Assembly (NCBI GenBank): GCA_965248075.1
Contig: CBDFIL010000002.1
Span: 62,001-126,000 of the forward strand
Source: VXNE01 sp965248075
GTDB lineage: Bacteria; Pseudomonadota; Gammaproteobacteria; Pseudomonadales; Azotimanducaceae
DNA: 64,000 nucleotides
Direction: 5' to 3'
Position numbers and translations under genes: made by a program. The notes beneath the pieces were generated by a model. The model made no database searches, was not told the DNA's origin, and saw only the letters and a program-made list of their open reading frames with translations. The stretch's first letter is position 1, and every line of letters starts with the position of its first letter. This document shows, in pieces, positions 37,324 to 46,551 of this stretch.

Positions 37324-38997
37324 TCCGAGACGCCGGGGAACGTGTACGGGGACTCGTTGATGATCGCCGCGTAGTTGACGGCGCTGTAGGGGCGTTCGGG
37401 CGCGAGGAAGTGGACGTCGAGACCGCCGGCTACGGAGAGGTCGAACATCGCGTCGATGACGTCCTTGCCTTCCTCGGCGGCGATCTGTTCCACCGACTTG
37501 CCGACGTAGCTCTCGAGCTCCTCGTGGCCGGGCACGCTCTGTACGACCAGCTTCGCCATGGGCCCGGTGAGGAGGTTCTGAGCCCCGAGCATCATGGGAT
37601 TCTTCTCGGACTCCTTGATGCCCGCGCGATAGGCGGGATCGGCCAGCTTGCGCAGCTTCTCCTCGCGCGTGCCCGTGGTGGCGTTGCGCCAGGCGGGGTC
37701 GCCGTCGAAGAGGTTGAAGTCGGCGAGGGTCAGTCCCAGGTGGACGCGCAGGGTGGCGCCCTGTCCGAATACCGGCAACTCGCGCTCGTGACAGGAGGCG
37801 AGCCAGTCCAGCACGGGCCTGTGGGCGTCGCGGTTGTTGTCGTCCCGGTCGGCCATTACCGCGTTGTAGAGCACGGGCCGGCCGGACACGTCCGCCAGCT
37901 TCTCGATGAACGCGATGTCTGCCGCGGGGTCGCCGGCGATGGCCCCGGAGACCTGGACGATCTGGATGAAGCCCTCCTGGCGCTCCCCGAGCACCTGCGC
38001 GAGGTTCAGGATGTCCTCGTCCGTCATGGTGTCGGTGACCATGGGGGTGCCGTCGTAGTCGGGCTGGCTCGAACTCGGGCCCATGCGCTGTATCGAGAAG
38101 CCGCACAGCCCGGCGTCCATGCCCTCGTGCAGGAGACGGGCCATCTCGGCGCGTTCGGCCGGGGTCGCCCCCCGCGCCTTCGCGGCTTCGAGGCCCATGA
38201 CGTAGGTCATCAGCGACGCCGTCGGCATGTAGTGCAGGCAGTTCACGCCCTTGGGCGCGCGTTCGAGGGAGTCGAGATACTCGGGGATCGTCTCCCAGTC
38301 CCACTCCATGCCCATCTTCATGGTTTCGAAGGGGATCGCCTCGTTGCGCGTCATGGTCAGCATCGAACGGTCGCGGTATGCGGGCTTCACCGGGGCGAAG
38401 CCGAAGCCGCAATTGCCGAGCACGACGGACGTGACGCCATGCCAGCCGGAACAGGAGCACCACGGATCCCAGCGAATCTGGGCGTCGTAGTGGGTGTGCA
38501 GGTCGACGAAGCCGGGGGCGACGATTTGGCCCTCGGCGTCTATGGTCCGTGCGGCCTTGCCCGGTGCGCGTCCCCCCAGTTGCGCTATGCGCCCGTCCTT
38601 GATCCAGAGGTCGCCGCGGTAGCGGGGCACACGCGTCCCGTCGACGATCGTGCCGCCCTTGATGTGGATGTCGAACTCTTTCATCTTGCGTCTGGTCTCC
38701 GTGTCACCGATGCGCCCGCGTCCGCGACGCGGGTCCGATCCGAGACTATACATCGAGAGGCCCGCCGCGCCGACCCGTCTCCATGCCACCACCTTTGCGT
38801 CCGGCCATTGGCTGCCGTAACCTCAGTATTCCACGACTCGCGGGTTGCCATATGACGCCGCCCATCGCCAAACCGCTCCGCACTGCGCTGTTGTTCGGCT
38901 GGATCGCACGCATGCAACGGCGGCGCCTCCTCCACAGACCGTCAAGCATCCCGGCGAGCATAAGCGCGAACGGGCGCCAGACCACGAGCACTCCACA

Positions 38998-39873
38998 ATG
39001 AACGAACCCCACCAGCACCGCCTTGGCCCCGCTCTTCTGATGCTGATGGCCATCAGCATCGCAACCCTGTTCTCCGCCTGTGCACCGGCACCGCCAGGTC
39101 AAGGTGACCTGGCCGATGCGCCATTGCTTCTGCAGGGCGCAACCAATCTGCGTGACCTGGGTGGCTATCGGGTTGCCGACGGGGCGAGAATCAAGGATGG
39201 CGTCGTCTACCGTTCAGATGCGCTAAGCCGTTTGACTGACGCCGACCTGGGGCAGATTGCCGAGCTGAGTTTGCGGACGGTAGTGGACTTCCGTATGGAC
39301 GAGGAGCTGAAGATCGAAGGCGCGGACCGTTTGCCGGAGAGCCCGGAGATCCACCAGATCAGCCTCCCTATCAATCCGGCGGACTCCGCTGGCTATATGC
39401 AGAAGCTGCTGGCAGGCCAAATCGAAACAGCGGATGAAACGACCGCCTATATGAAGGCTCTGTATGCAACACTGGCGCTGGATCATACGCAACAGTACCA
39501 ATCGTTTCTGGATGTCCTTCTTCACTCCGACGGCGAACCGGTGCTGTTTCATTGCAGCGCCGGCAAGGACCGCGCCGGACTGGCAGCCGCGTTTCTCTTA
39601 CGCCTTCTGGGCGCCTCGATGAGTGCTATCGAGGCCGACTATCTGGCGTCTCCCCCGGCGCGACTTCCGGAGGATATCGATGTCCTCGACGGCATTGATC
39701 CCGCGTTGCTCAAACCCATGCTGGATGTCAATATCGAGTACCTGCATGAGGCCTTTGCCGCGATTGACCTGGCCTACGGTTCGTTCGATCAGTATGCAGC
39801 CGATGCACTCGGGATCGATCCGGAGAAACGACGCCGGCTTGCGCAGTTGCTGGCCGAGCCGGCTGACAGGTAG
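38998..39873 (+). CDS. Tyrosine/serine phosphatase-like lipoprotein
   Basis: 291 residues from MNEPHQHRLGP. The signal sequence ends in a plausible lipobox LFSAC, so the protein is probably lipid-anchored. The phosphatase fold starts at ATNLRDLGGYRVADG, and the catalytic P-loop is VLFHCSAGKDRAGLAAAFLL (Cx5R with cysteine and arginine present). This matches the bacterial tyrosine-protein phosphatase family that also includes lipid and nucleotide phosphatases; the substrate is open. ATG chosen because the signal peptide follows; the frame is open further upstream. It converges with the TonB-receptor gene 50 bases downstream. Confidence 0.85.
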   Translation: MNEPHQHRLGPALLMLMAISIATLFSACAPAPPGQGDLADAPLLLQGATNLRDLGGYRVADGARIKDGVVYRSDALSRLTDADLGQIAELSLRTVVDFRMDEELKIEGADRLPESPEIHQISLPINPADSAGYMQKLLAGQIETADETTAYMKALYATLALDHTQQYQSFLDVLLHSDGEPVLFHCSAGKDRAGLAAAFLLRLLGASMSAIEADYLASPPARLPEDIDVLDGIDPALLKPMLDVNIEYLHEAFAAIDLAYGSFDQYAADALGIDPEKRRRLAQLLAEPADR

Positions 39874-39925
39874 CCGAGCGGATCAGCTCATGAATCACTG
39901 CTGAAAGGCACGCCCTCGTCGATTC

Positions 39926-42187
39926 CTATCTCAGGTTGTAGGTGAAGGACACCCCTGCAGTCCGGGGATCGCCGTAGCTGTAGCCGATCTGTCCCGTCAA
40001 TCCCACAAGATCCTGGGAAGTGGCCACGTACTCCTCGTCGAGCAGATTCCTGACCCATACACTCACCCGCCACCTGTCGTTCCGGCTGTTGAAGCTGACG
40101 CTTGCATTCAGCACGTGGCGGCTCTCGCTCTGTTCGTCCGGCATGTTATCGAAGCCATGATACTCGTCACCGCGATACTGCCATTCCCCTCGCACTACGA
40201 GATCGGCCGCATCAAACGCGGACACGGTGTACTCGGGGGTCAGCGACCACGTCAGCTCCGGCGCGCGCGAAAACCGGTTGCCCTTCTCCGGGTTGTTGGT
40301 GATCGTCCCGTCCGTGAACTCCGAGCGCAGCAGGCCGAGATTGGCGGATATCCGAAACGCCGGAGTGACATTCATCAGCAGTTCCGCCTCAAGGCCGTAG
40401 GACTCCGCCGCACCTACGTTTTCGACTCGCGTAACGACCGACCCATCATCCTGAAATTCCCCCTCCTGAACCTGTATGTCCTCGTAATCGTAGAAGAACC
40501 CGGTCAGATGAAAACGGGCTGAACCACCCCTCAGCGTACTTTTCAAGCCCAATTCATAGGCAGTCAGTATTTCCATACCATAGGGTCGTGCTGCCTCTTC
40601 GGTCGTGACTCCGACGCTGAATCCACCATCGCGATGGCCCTGCGCCAAACTGCCGAACAGCATCAACGAATCGCTTTGCTGAAAAGTCAGCGCCATTCTG
40701 GGGTTGAAGCGACTCCAGCTTCCATCGGGCCGAAGGACAGGGGAAAACGGCACGACTGCCACCGTGTCCGGAACCTCGCCAGCACTGAAGGCGCCACGGT
40801 ATTCGTTCGGTCCGAATTCACCCTGCTGAAACATCGTTAAGTCCTTCTCGGTGTCCGAATAGCGGCCACCCAGCGTCAGTGCAAGCCTGTCGGTGAGCTC
40901 AATATCAACATTGGCAAACGTTGACCAGCTTTGTGTCGTAGCATCCAGCAGTACCCGGACAACCGGTACCGAGCCGGGCGGAAGGAACGGACGGAGAAAG
41001 CCGTACGCACTGAAGAAATTGTCAAAGTCGCCTTCATAGTCGAGATAGTAGGCGCCAACGATCCAGGATGCCCTGTCCCCGAGGTCAAATGCGAACTGAA
41101 CTTCGCTGCTGAAACTGCTTTCTTCCTGCGGGCCCCCCTGAAAGTAAAGATCATGGGGCGTGGAGTCGTAATCCACTTCAATGGTGTCTATCGCGCTGTT
41201 CCGGTACCCGGACAGCCATTTCAGTTCACCTGCCTGCAACTGCCATGTGAGGACGGCGCTGACGCCCCAGTTCTCGGTCTCCACTGCATGCGGTGCATCG
41301 TAGGACCCCTTGCGGATATCATCGTCGGGATCAGTGTAGCCAGAAATCGAGGTTCCTTCCGGTTGGCTGCCATAATGAGTGCCCTCGGTATCACCGTAAT
41401 CGGCGGAGACCAGCACTTCAAAGGCATCGGTCGGTGTCAGGCGCAGGGAGCCGCGAGCCACGATGTCTTCACTCTCTTCGGCGTCCGGACCGCCTGGAAA
41501 CAGGTTCTCGACATAACCGTCATGTTCCGAATAGGCGAGGCCCAGGTTGGCGCTGAGCACGCCCGGAACGAGGGGTCCGGTCGCCGAGGCGCCGACGTCC
41601 AGGCGGTTGTAGTTGCCGTAGCCGGCCGACACCTTCGCCGAGAACTCGTCCTGCGGTTTCCTGGTGATGATGTTGATGACGCCGCCGATGGTATTGCGCC
41701 CGAACATGGTGCCCTGGGGGCCCCGAATCACTTCAACTCGTTCAATGTCCAGGACGCTCAGCACGTTGCCGCCGGAGGAGTTGGCGAAAATGCCGTCCAC
41801 CAGGAATCCAATGGACGGGTTCGACGACATGGTGTCATCGGCAGCTCCGATACCGCGCATGAAATACGTGGTGTATCCCTGTTTCAGGGAAGATTGAATG
41901 GACAGGTTGGGCATGTAGGGGATGAGATCCGAGGAATATTGAAGGCGTGACGCTTCCAGGTCGTCCGCATCCATGACACTGACGGAGGCCGGGACGGTTT
42001 GCAGGTGTTCTTCGCGTCGCTGCGCGGTTACCAGGACCTCTTCCAATACCGTCGACTCGGTGTCCTGGGCGACCGCCGTAGTGCAAAGGGTCGAGGAAAG
42101 TGTGGCCGCGAGTACGGCGGCGGACAGCGCGCCAAATCGAATATGTGGGCCTCGAGCTTGTCGATTCAGCGGGTCCGCATTTTTCAT
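39926..42187 (-). CDS. TonB-dependent outer-membrane receptor
   Basis: 753 residues. The signal peptide ends in CTTAVAQ, followed by a TonB-box-like start (STVLEEVLVTAQRREEHLQ) and the plug domain (VPASVSVMDADDLEASRL, RGIGAADD, VEVIRGPQGTMFGRNTIGGV). A 22-strand-type barrel closes with TAGVSFTYNLR and a terminal aromatic/arginine strand. Such receptors import large or scarce substrates across the outer membrane with TonB energy. The plug style is that of receptors annotated for siderophores or organic compounds, and the substrate is not determinable. The ATG lacks a ribosome-binding site, and an 8-base tandem repeat lies 14 bases upstream. No TonB/ExbB gene is nearby. Confidence 0.93.
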   Translation of the reverse strand: MKNADPLNRQARGPHIRFGALSAAVLAATLSSTLCTTAVAQDTESTVLEEVLVTAQRREEHLQTVPASVSVMDADDLEASRLQYSSDLIPYMPNLSIQSSLKQGYTTYFMRGIGAADDTMSSNPSIGFLVDGIFANSSGGNVLSVLDIERVEVIRGPQGTMFGRNTIGGVINIITRKPQDEFSAKVSAGYGNYNRLDVGASATGPLVPGVLSANLGLAYSEHDGYVENLFPGGPDAEESEDIVARGSLRLTPTDAFEVLVSADYGDTEGTHYGSQPEGTSISGYTDPDDDIRKGSYDAPHAVETENWGVSAVLTWQLQAGELKWLSGYRNSAIDTIEVDYDSTPHDLYFQGGPQEESSFSSEVQFAFDLGDRASWIVGAYYLDYEGDFDNFFSAYGFLRPFLPPGSVPVVRVLLDATTQSWSTFANVDIELTDRLALTLGGRYSDTEKDLTMFQQGEFGPNEYRGAFSAGEVPDTVAVVPFSPVLRPDGSWSRFNPRMALTFQQSDSLMLFGSLAQGHRDGGFSVGVTTEEAARPYGMEILTAYELGLKSTLRGGSARFHLTGFFYDYEDIQVQEGEFQDDGSVVTRVENVGAAESYGLEAELLMNVTPAFRISANLGLLRSEFTDGTITNNPEKGNRFSRAPELTWSLTPEYTVSAFDAADLVVRGEWQYRGDEYHGFDNMPDEQSESRHVLNASVSFNSRNDRWRVSVWVRNLLDEEYVATSQDLVGLTGQIGYSYGDPRTAGVSFTYNLR

Positions 42188-42200
42188 CGTGGTGTAGGTG

Positions 42201-42228
42201 GCTATGTGGCTATGTGGCTATGTGGCTA
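42201..42228. repeat. 8-base tandem repeat upstream of the TonB receptor
   Basis: GCTATGTG three times in a row plus GCTA (42201-42228), starting 14 bases from the receptor's start codon. Copy-number change by slippage would alter the leader or promoter spacing by 8 bases. Confidence 0.8.
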
Positions 42229-42374
42229 GGGGAGCATAGCACTTCAAGATGGCTGGTCGCCTCCCGTCCGGTGTCGGGCGCGGAATACCGGTATGCTCAC
42301 GCCCCGGTACGGCGGGGGGAGCGAGGTTTGGGCGGATTTGCGGCAATGCGCGGTTTGCGCGGGTGGGAACCGGG

Positions 42375-43991
42375 ATGACCAGGCATCGCGGGCAACCCCT
42401 TGCGGTGGCGCGCTCGGGGCCCTGGACGGGCATGCACGCGGGCATGGCGATCGCTTCCACGGGCATGGTGCTGGCGTTCGTGGTGTTCACGGTGCTGAAC
42501 GTCGACATGGCGGGGGCCGTGTACTCCGCCATTCGTGGATGGATCGACGCGACGCTGAGCTGGTACTACATGCTGGTCCTGTGCGTGACGTTCTTCGCGT
42601 GCTTCTACCTGCTGTGCAGCCGCCACGGTGGCCTGCGGCTCGGCGACGACGACGCGAGGCCCGAGTTCAGCACGTTCTCCTGGCTCGCCATGCTGTTTTC
42701 CGCGGGGCTCGGGATCGGCCTGCTGTTCTTCTCCATCGCGGAACCGATGACGTACTTCGACAACGCGGGGCTGCAGGGGTACCCGAACAACCCCCATGCC
42801 GACCACGCCGGGGCACTGGCACTCGATGAGCAGCGCGGGGTGCACGCGCTGCGCGTAACGTACTTCCACTGGGGCCTCCACGCCTGGTCGGTCTACGGGG
42901 TGACGGGCCTGTGCCTGGCGTATTTCGGATTCCGCAAGAAGTTGCCGCTGACGCTGCGATCGGCGCTGTACCCGGTGATCGGCGAGCGCATCTACGGACC
43001 CATCGGGCATGGCGTCGACCTGCTGGCGGTGTTCGGCACGGTGTTCGGCGTAGCGACATCCCTCGGGCTCGGCGTCAAGCAGATGGCCGCCGGCCTCGAG
43101 GTGCTGTTCGGCGTCGGTCCGACGCTCACGACGCAGATTCTCCTGATCGCAGTGATCTCGGCAGTCGCGACGCTCTCCGCGGTGTCCGGCGTGGCGCGCG
43201 GCATTCGCATCATCTCCGAGTGGAACATCTACCTGAGCATCGTCCTGCTCGCCTTCTTCCTGTTCTTCGGCCCGTTCGAGTGGCTGATGGGACTGCTGGT
43301 GACCAGCCTCGGCGCGTACGTCTGGAACGCGGTACCGATGGGCTTCTGGACTGCGGCGGAACCCGGCGAAGCCGCCTGGCAGAGCGGGTGGACCATCTTC
43401 TACTGGGGCTGGTGGATCTCCTGGGCGCCGTTCGTCGGGCTCTTCATCGCCCGCATCTCCCGTGGCCGCACGATCCGCGAGTTCATGGCCGGCACGCTCT
43501 TCGTCCCGACGGCCGTGGGCATCCTGTGGATCTGTCTGTTCGGCGGCAATGCCCTCTACATGGAACTGCACGCCGAGGGCGGCGCGGGCACCGCGGGCAT
43601 CCTGGAACTCGTGCGCGGCGGCAACCTGGAGGCGGCGCTCTACGGCACCATCGCGCGCCTCTCCGACATCTCGTGGCTGACGTGGTCGGTATCGGCCCTC
43701 GCGACGTTGCTGCTCGCGACCTGGTTCATCACGTCGTCCGACTCGGGCACCCTGGTGATCGCCACCATGCTCAGCATGGGTGACGAACAGCCGCCGCGCC
43801 GCTTCCGGATCTTCTGGGGGAGCGCCATCGGCACCGTCGCCGTCGTGCTGCTGCTCGCCGGAGGGTTGCAGGCGTTGCAGGCGGCGTCCGTCGCGGCGGG
43901 ATTGCCCGTGAGCGTCATCCTGCTGGCGGTGCTCTTCGGCGTGATCAAGTCGTTGCGGGAGGACTCCTCGGCGGTGGCCGGCCCGCGTTGA
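42375..43991 (+). CDS. BCCT-family (betaine/carnitine/choline) transporter
   Basis: 538 residues from MTRHRGQPLAVARSG (frame open to 42249; this ATG precedes the first helix). Twelve membrane segments can be traced. The family signature is clear: LFFSIAEPMTYFDN, YFHWGLHAWSVYGVTGLCLA and GWWISWAPFVGLFIARISRG. Substrates are quaternary ammonium compounds or DMSP-like molecules taken up with Na+ or H+, for osmoprotection or catabolism. There is no long C-terminal osmosensing tail, which favours a catabolic or simple uptake role. Confidence 0.93.
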   Translation: MTRHRGQPLAVARSGPWTGMHAGMAIASTGMVLAFVVFTVLNVDMAGAVYSAIRGWIDATLSWYYMLVLCVTFFACFYLLCSRHGGLRLGDDDARPEFSTFSWLAMLFSAGLGIGLLFFSIAEPMTYFDNAGLQGYPNNPHADHAGALALDEQRGVHALRVTYFHWGLHAWSVYGVTGLCLAYFGFRKKLPLTLRSALYPVIGERIYGPIGHGVDLLAVFGTVFGVATSLGLGVKQMAAGLEVLFGVGPTLTTQILLIAVISAVATLSAVSGVARGIRIISEWNIYLSIVLLAFFLFFGPFEWLMGLLVTSLGAYVWNAVPMGFWTAAEPGEAAWQSGWTIFYWGWWISWAPFVGLFIARISRGRTIREFMAGTLFVPTAVGILWICLFGGNALYMELHAEGGAGTAGILELVRGGNLEAALYGTIARLSDISWLTWSVSALATLLLATWFITSSDSGTLVIATMLSMGDEQPPRRFRIFWGSAIGTVAVVLLLAGGLQALQAASVAAGLPVSVILLAVLFGVIKSLREDSSAVAGPR

Positions 43992-44134
43992 CGTGGTGGC
44001 AACGGTTGATGGATGCGATCGAGGCACTGGCTCGCGACCCCTACCCACCGGGTGTGACGAAGCTGCGCGGCTCGGTCCTGACGGTCGCGCAGCGTGGCGA
44101 TGTCTACGCGCGGCTTCGAAAGAGGTTGGGCTGA
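43988..44134 (+). pseudogene. RelE-type toxin remnant with internal deletion
   Basis: 49 codons. RLMDAIEALARDPYPPGVTKLRG matches the middle of RelE/ParE-family toxins. It joins directly to SVLTVAQRGDVYARLRKRLG, which matches the C-terminal strand. The roughly 20 residues normally between them (the GDYR-type active-site strand) are missing, and so is the N-terminus. No antitoxin gene remains next to it. A non-functional relic. Confidence 0.6.
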
Positions 44135-44144
44135 CACTCTGTCA

Positions 44145-44214
44145 GGGACGGGCTTGTCCCGTCCCGCGTCAGGGGCCTGCACAGCGTCAAGACGGGCGAC
44201 GACAAGCGTCGCCC
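44145..44214. repeat. Pair of GC-rich hairpins, REP-like
   Basis: GGGACGGG / CCCGTCCC (44145-44165, loop CTTGT) and GGGCGACG / CGTCGCCC followed by CTACAG (44194-44220). Near-identical hairpins recur at 59072-59092 and 59171-59191. They lie between convergent genes and may also terminate transcription. Confidence 0.65.
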
Positions 44215-44300
44215 CTACAGTGCATTCGCTAGCCGCCGTCCTGGCCGTATGCGTTGGCCCGGACGGAGGCCCCCGCGCACGCTGGCCGGGCCGTGCGACG

Positions 44301-45134
44301 TCATGTCTCGGCCGGGTTGTCGGGATCCGTGATCCATTCGCTCCAGGAGCCGGCGTAGAGCGCGGGTTCCGGCAGTCCGGCGTGCACCATCGCGAGGATG
44401 TTGTGCGCCGCTGTGACCCCGGATCCGCAATAGCAGACTACGGGCTTGCCGGATGGCCCGACCAGGAAAGCGAAGCGGGCCCGCAGTGTCGGGCGGTGGA
44501 GGAACTTGCCGTCGGCGCGCAGGTTTAGCTGAAAGGGGGCGTTGACGGCTCCCGCAATGTGGCCGCCCCGCGGATCGATGGTCTCGTTGCTGCCGTCGAA
44601 GCGGTCGGGAGCGCGGGCGTCGAGTAAGGTCCAGGCATTCTTCGGGAGGCTCTCGCGCACCTCTGGCATCGATACCGACGTCGGTGCGGCAGGCTGTCGG
44701 TGTCCGCTTCGATCGATCGGCGTGGCAGGCCGGATGACGCCGGGCTCGACGGCCTGCCAGGCGGAGTATCCACCGTCCAGTACGGCCGTGCGGTGGTGTC
44801 CCGCCCATCGGCACATCCACCAGAGTCGCGCGGCGAACATGCCGCCGGCGTCGTCGTAGGCGACGATCTGAGCGTCCCTGGTGACGCCGTGTCCCCATAG
44901 GAGATCCCGGAACGTCTCCCGGTCCGGGAGAGGATGCCGGCCGGTGCGCCCGGGTGACACGGGACCGGCAAGATCACGGTCGAGATGCAGGTACGTCGCG
45001 CCGGGGATGTGCCCGGCCTCGAACCGGGCCCGCCCCGCATCAGGGTCGCCGAGATCGAAGCGGCAGTCGAAGAGCCGGATCGTTGCCGCGTCGAGCGCCG
45101 CCAGTTCCGCTGCGCCGATGAGCGTCGTGAACAT
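44301..45134 (-). CDS. Thiosulfate/3-mercaptopyruvate sulfurtransferase (two rhodanese domains)
   Basis: 277 residues from MFTTLIGAAELAALDA. Two rhodanese domains: the N-terminal one (TIRLFDCRFDLGD, GHIPGATYLHLDRDLAGP, IVAYDDAGGMFAARLWWMCR) is inactive, with aspartate instead of cysteine. The C-terminal one (LLDARAPDRFDGSNETIDPR, GHIAGAVNAPF) has the active loop VVCYCGSGVTAAHNILAM, whose CGSGVT type is usual for 3-mercaptopyruvate sulfurtransferases. It moves sulfane sulfur to cyanide or thiols. It starts 8 bases after the aminotransferase gene, so the two are co-transcribed. Confidence 0.92.
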   Translation of the reverse strand: MFTTLIGAAELAALDAATIRLFDCRFDLGDPDAGRARFEAGHIPGATYLHLDRDLAGPVSPGRTGRHPLPDRETFRDLLWGHGVTRDAQIVAYDDAGGMFAARLWWMCRWAGHHRTAVLDGGYSAWQAVEPGVIRPATPIDRSGHRQPAAPTSVSMPEVRESLPKNAWTLLDARAPDRFDGSNETIDPRGGHIAGAVNAPFQLNLRADGKFLHRPTLRARFAFLVGPSGKPVVCYCGSGVTAAHNILAMVHAGLPEPALYAGSWSEWITDPDNPAET

Positions 45135-45142
45135 GGCCGGGA

Positions 45143-46432
45143 TCAGAGGACCGCGTCGATGGCCCCCGACAGCGCCGAGACGATACGGTCGATGTCGTTG
45201 TCGTCAATGATGAACGGCGGACCGATGACCATCACGTCGCGTACCACACCCGTGCCCCCGCCGTAGATGAAGACGCCGCGCCTGAGGCACTCGCCGACGA
45301 GCTTCATCGTCACGTTGTCCTCGAGGGGAAAGCGCTCCAGCGTGTCGCGGTCGGCGACGAGTTCGACGCCTTGAAGCAAGCCGCGGCCGCGGATCTCCGC
45401 AACGTTGGGGTGGTCTCCGAGCGCATCGGAGAGTGCCGCCTTGAGCCTCTCGCCTGTGGTCGCCGCACGTTCCACGAGGTTCTCGCGCGCCATGATCTCG
45501 AGGACCTTGTCGCCCGCGGCGCACGCGGCCGGGTGTGCCGCGAAGGTATGGAACATGACGTTGATGTCCGTCTCGGCGATCGGCGCCGCAACGGCTTCGG
45601 TCGCGAAGATGCCGGTCAGCGGGGCGTAACCGCCGGCCATCCCCTTGCCAGCCACGAGGATGTCCGGTGCGCAGGGCCAGTGCTGGTAGCCGAAGGTCCG
45701 GCCGGTGCGTCCGAAGCCGGTCATGACCTCGTCGGCGATCAGCAGGATGTCGTGGCGATCGCAGATCTCGCGGATTCCCGGCCAGTAGGCTTCGGGCGGG
45801 ACGAGGGCGCCGCCGCTCGCCCCCACGATCGGCTCGCCCACGAACGCGGCAATCGTGTCCGGGCCCTCGGCCTCGACGGTCGCCTCGAAGGCATCGAGGT
45901 AGTAGCCGGCGGGGTCGTTGGCCGGGCAGCGCAAAGGGTAGGGCGTGGGGGTCGAGGGGTAGCTCTGCAGCACATGCTCGAGTCCCCGCTTGCGCGCCGC
46001 GTGCCCGCCGAGTGCGGTCGTGCCGAGGGTCGTGCCGTGATAGGAGATCGAGCGGCCTACGATCTTGTATTTTTCGGGTCGCCCGGTCGCTGCGAAGTGC
46101 TGTATCGCGATCTTCATGGCGGACTCGACGCCTTCGGAGCCGCCGCAGGCAAGGTGCACACGCGTCAGGTGCGGCGGCAGCCAGTCCGCGATCAACCGTT
46201 CGATGAGGCGCACGCGCGAGGGCGTGTGCCAGGGCGGTACGACGTAGCCTTCGAACTCCGTTGCCTCCGCGACCGCCCGGGCGACCTCGGAACGTCCGTG
46301 GCCGATGTTGGTGACGATGGCGCCGCCGGCAGCATCGAGGATGCGGCTTCCGTCGGCCATGACGAGGTAAGCGCCCTCGCCGCGCGTGACAGAGATGGGG
46401 GTCCCAGCGGGGACGAAAGGGTAGTTGCTCAT
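45143..46432 (-). CDS. Class III PLP-dependent aminotransferase
   Basis: 429 residues from MSNYPFVPAGTPIS. Motifs of the class III fold: GSRILDAAGGAIVTNIGHG, SEGVESAMKIAIQHF (phosphate-binding region), YHGTTLGTTALGG, LLIADEVMTGFGRTGRTFGY (aspartate contacting the PLP ring nitrogen) and DILVAGKGMAGGYAPLTGIF with the Schiff-base lysine in AGKGM. Relatives convert omega-amino acids, polyamines or taurine-like amines. The specific amine cannot be told. Paired with a sulfurtransferase downstream, which may hint at sulfur amino compounds (inference). Confidence 0.92.
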   Translation of the reverse strand: MSNYPFVPAGTPISVTRGEGAYLVMADGSRILDAAGGAIVTNIGHGRSEVARAVAEATEFEGYVVPPWHTPSRVRLIERLIADWLPPHLTRVHLACGGSEGVESAMKIAIQHFAATGRPEKYKIVGRSISYHGTTLGTTALGGHAARKRGLEHVLQSYPSTPTPYPLRCPANDPAGYYLDAFEATVEAEGPDTIAAFVGEPIVGASGGALVPPEAYWPGIREICDRHDILLIADEVMTGFGRTGRTFGYQHWPCAPDILVAGKGMAGGYAPLTGIFATEAVAAPIAETDINVMFHTFAAHPAACAAGDKVLEIMARENLVERAATTGERLKAALSDALGDHPNVAEIRGRGLLQGVELVADRDTLERFPLEDNVTMKLVGECLRRGVFIYGGGTGVVRDVMVIGPPFIIDDNDIDRIVSALSGAIDAVL

Positions 46433-46551
46433 GGAGGAAACCGGGCCTGGATGTGCTGGCGCGGCCATTCTATCCGACGCCGCGCTGAACCCGGCGGCGA
46501 TTTCGAGCCCTGGGACCGACACGACCCAGGGCGGCTCCCGGGCTGCGGCCT

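Larger units (their letters stand above)
35540..38684 (-). pseudogene. N-acyl-D-amino-acid deacylase-like amidohydrolase, split by IS256
   Basis: The 5' part (38684-37324) encodes MKEFDIHIKGGTIVDGTRVP, the metal-binding FVDLHTHYDAQIRWDP, a long TIM-barrel body and INESPYTFPGVS. The 3' part (35933-35540) resumes DGGAHTKFYNGGIFTTEFLT through GSPADVLVYDLERL to the stop. Removing IS256 and one 9-base repeat rejoins the frame exactly at GVSDGGAHTK, whose aspartate and histidine are family hallmarks, giving about 581 residues. Such enzymes hydrolyse N-acyl amino acids or related amides with zinc. The insertion separates the barrel from its last strands, so the product is probably inactive. Confidence 0.9.

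Noticed and set aside
42201..42228. CRISPR array
   Set aside because: The repeat unit is only 8 bases with no spacers. No CRISPR-like repeat-spacer pattern was seen anywhere in the window.
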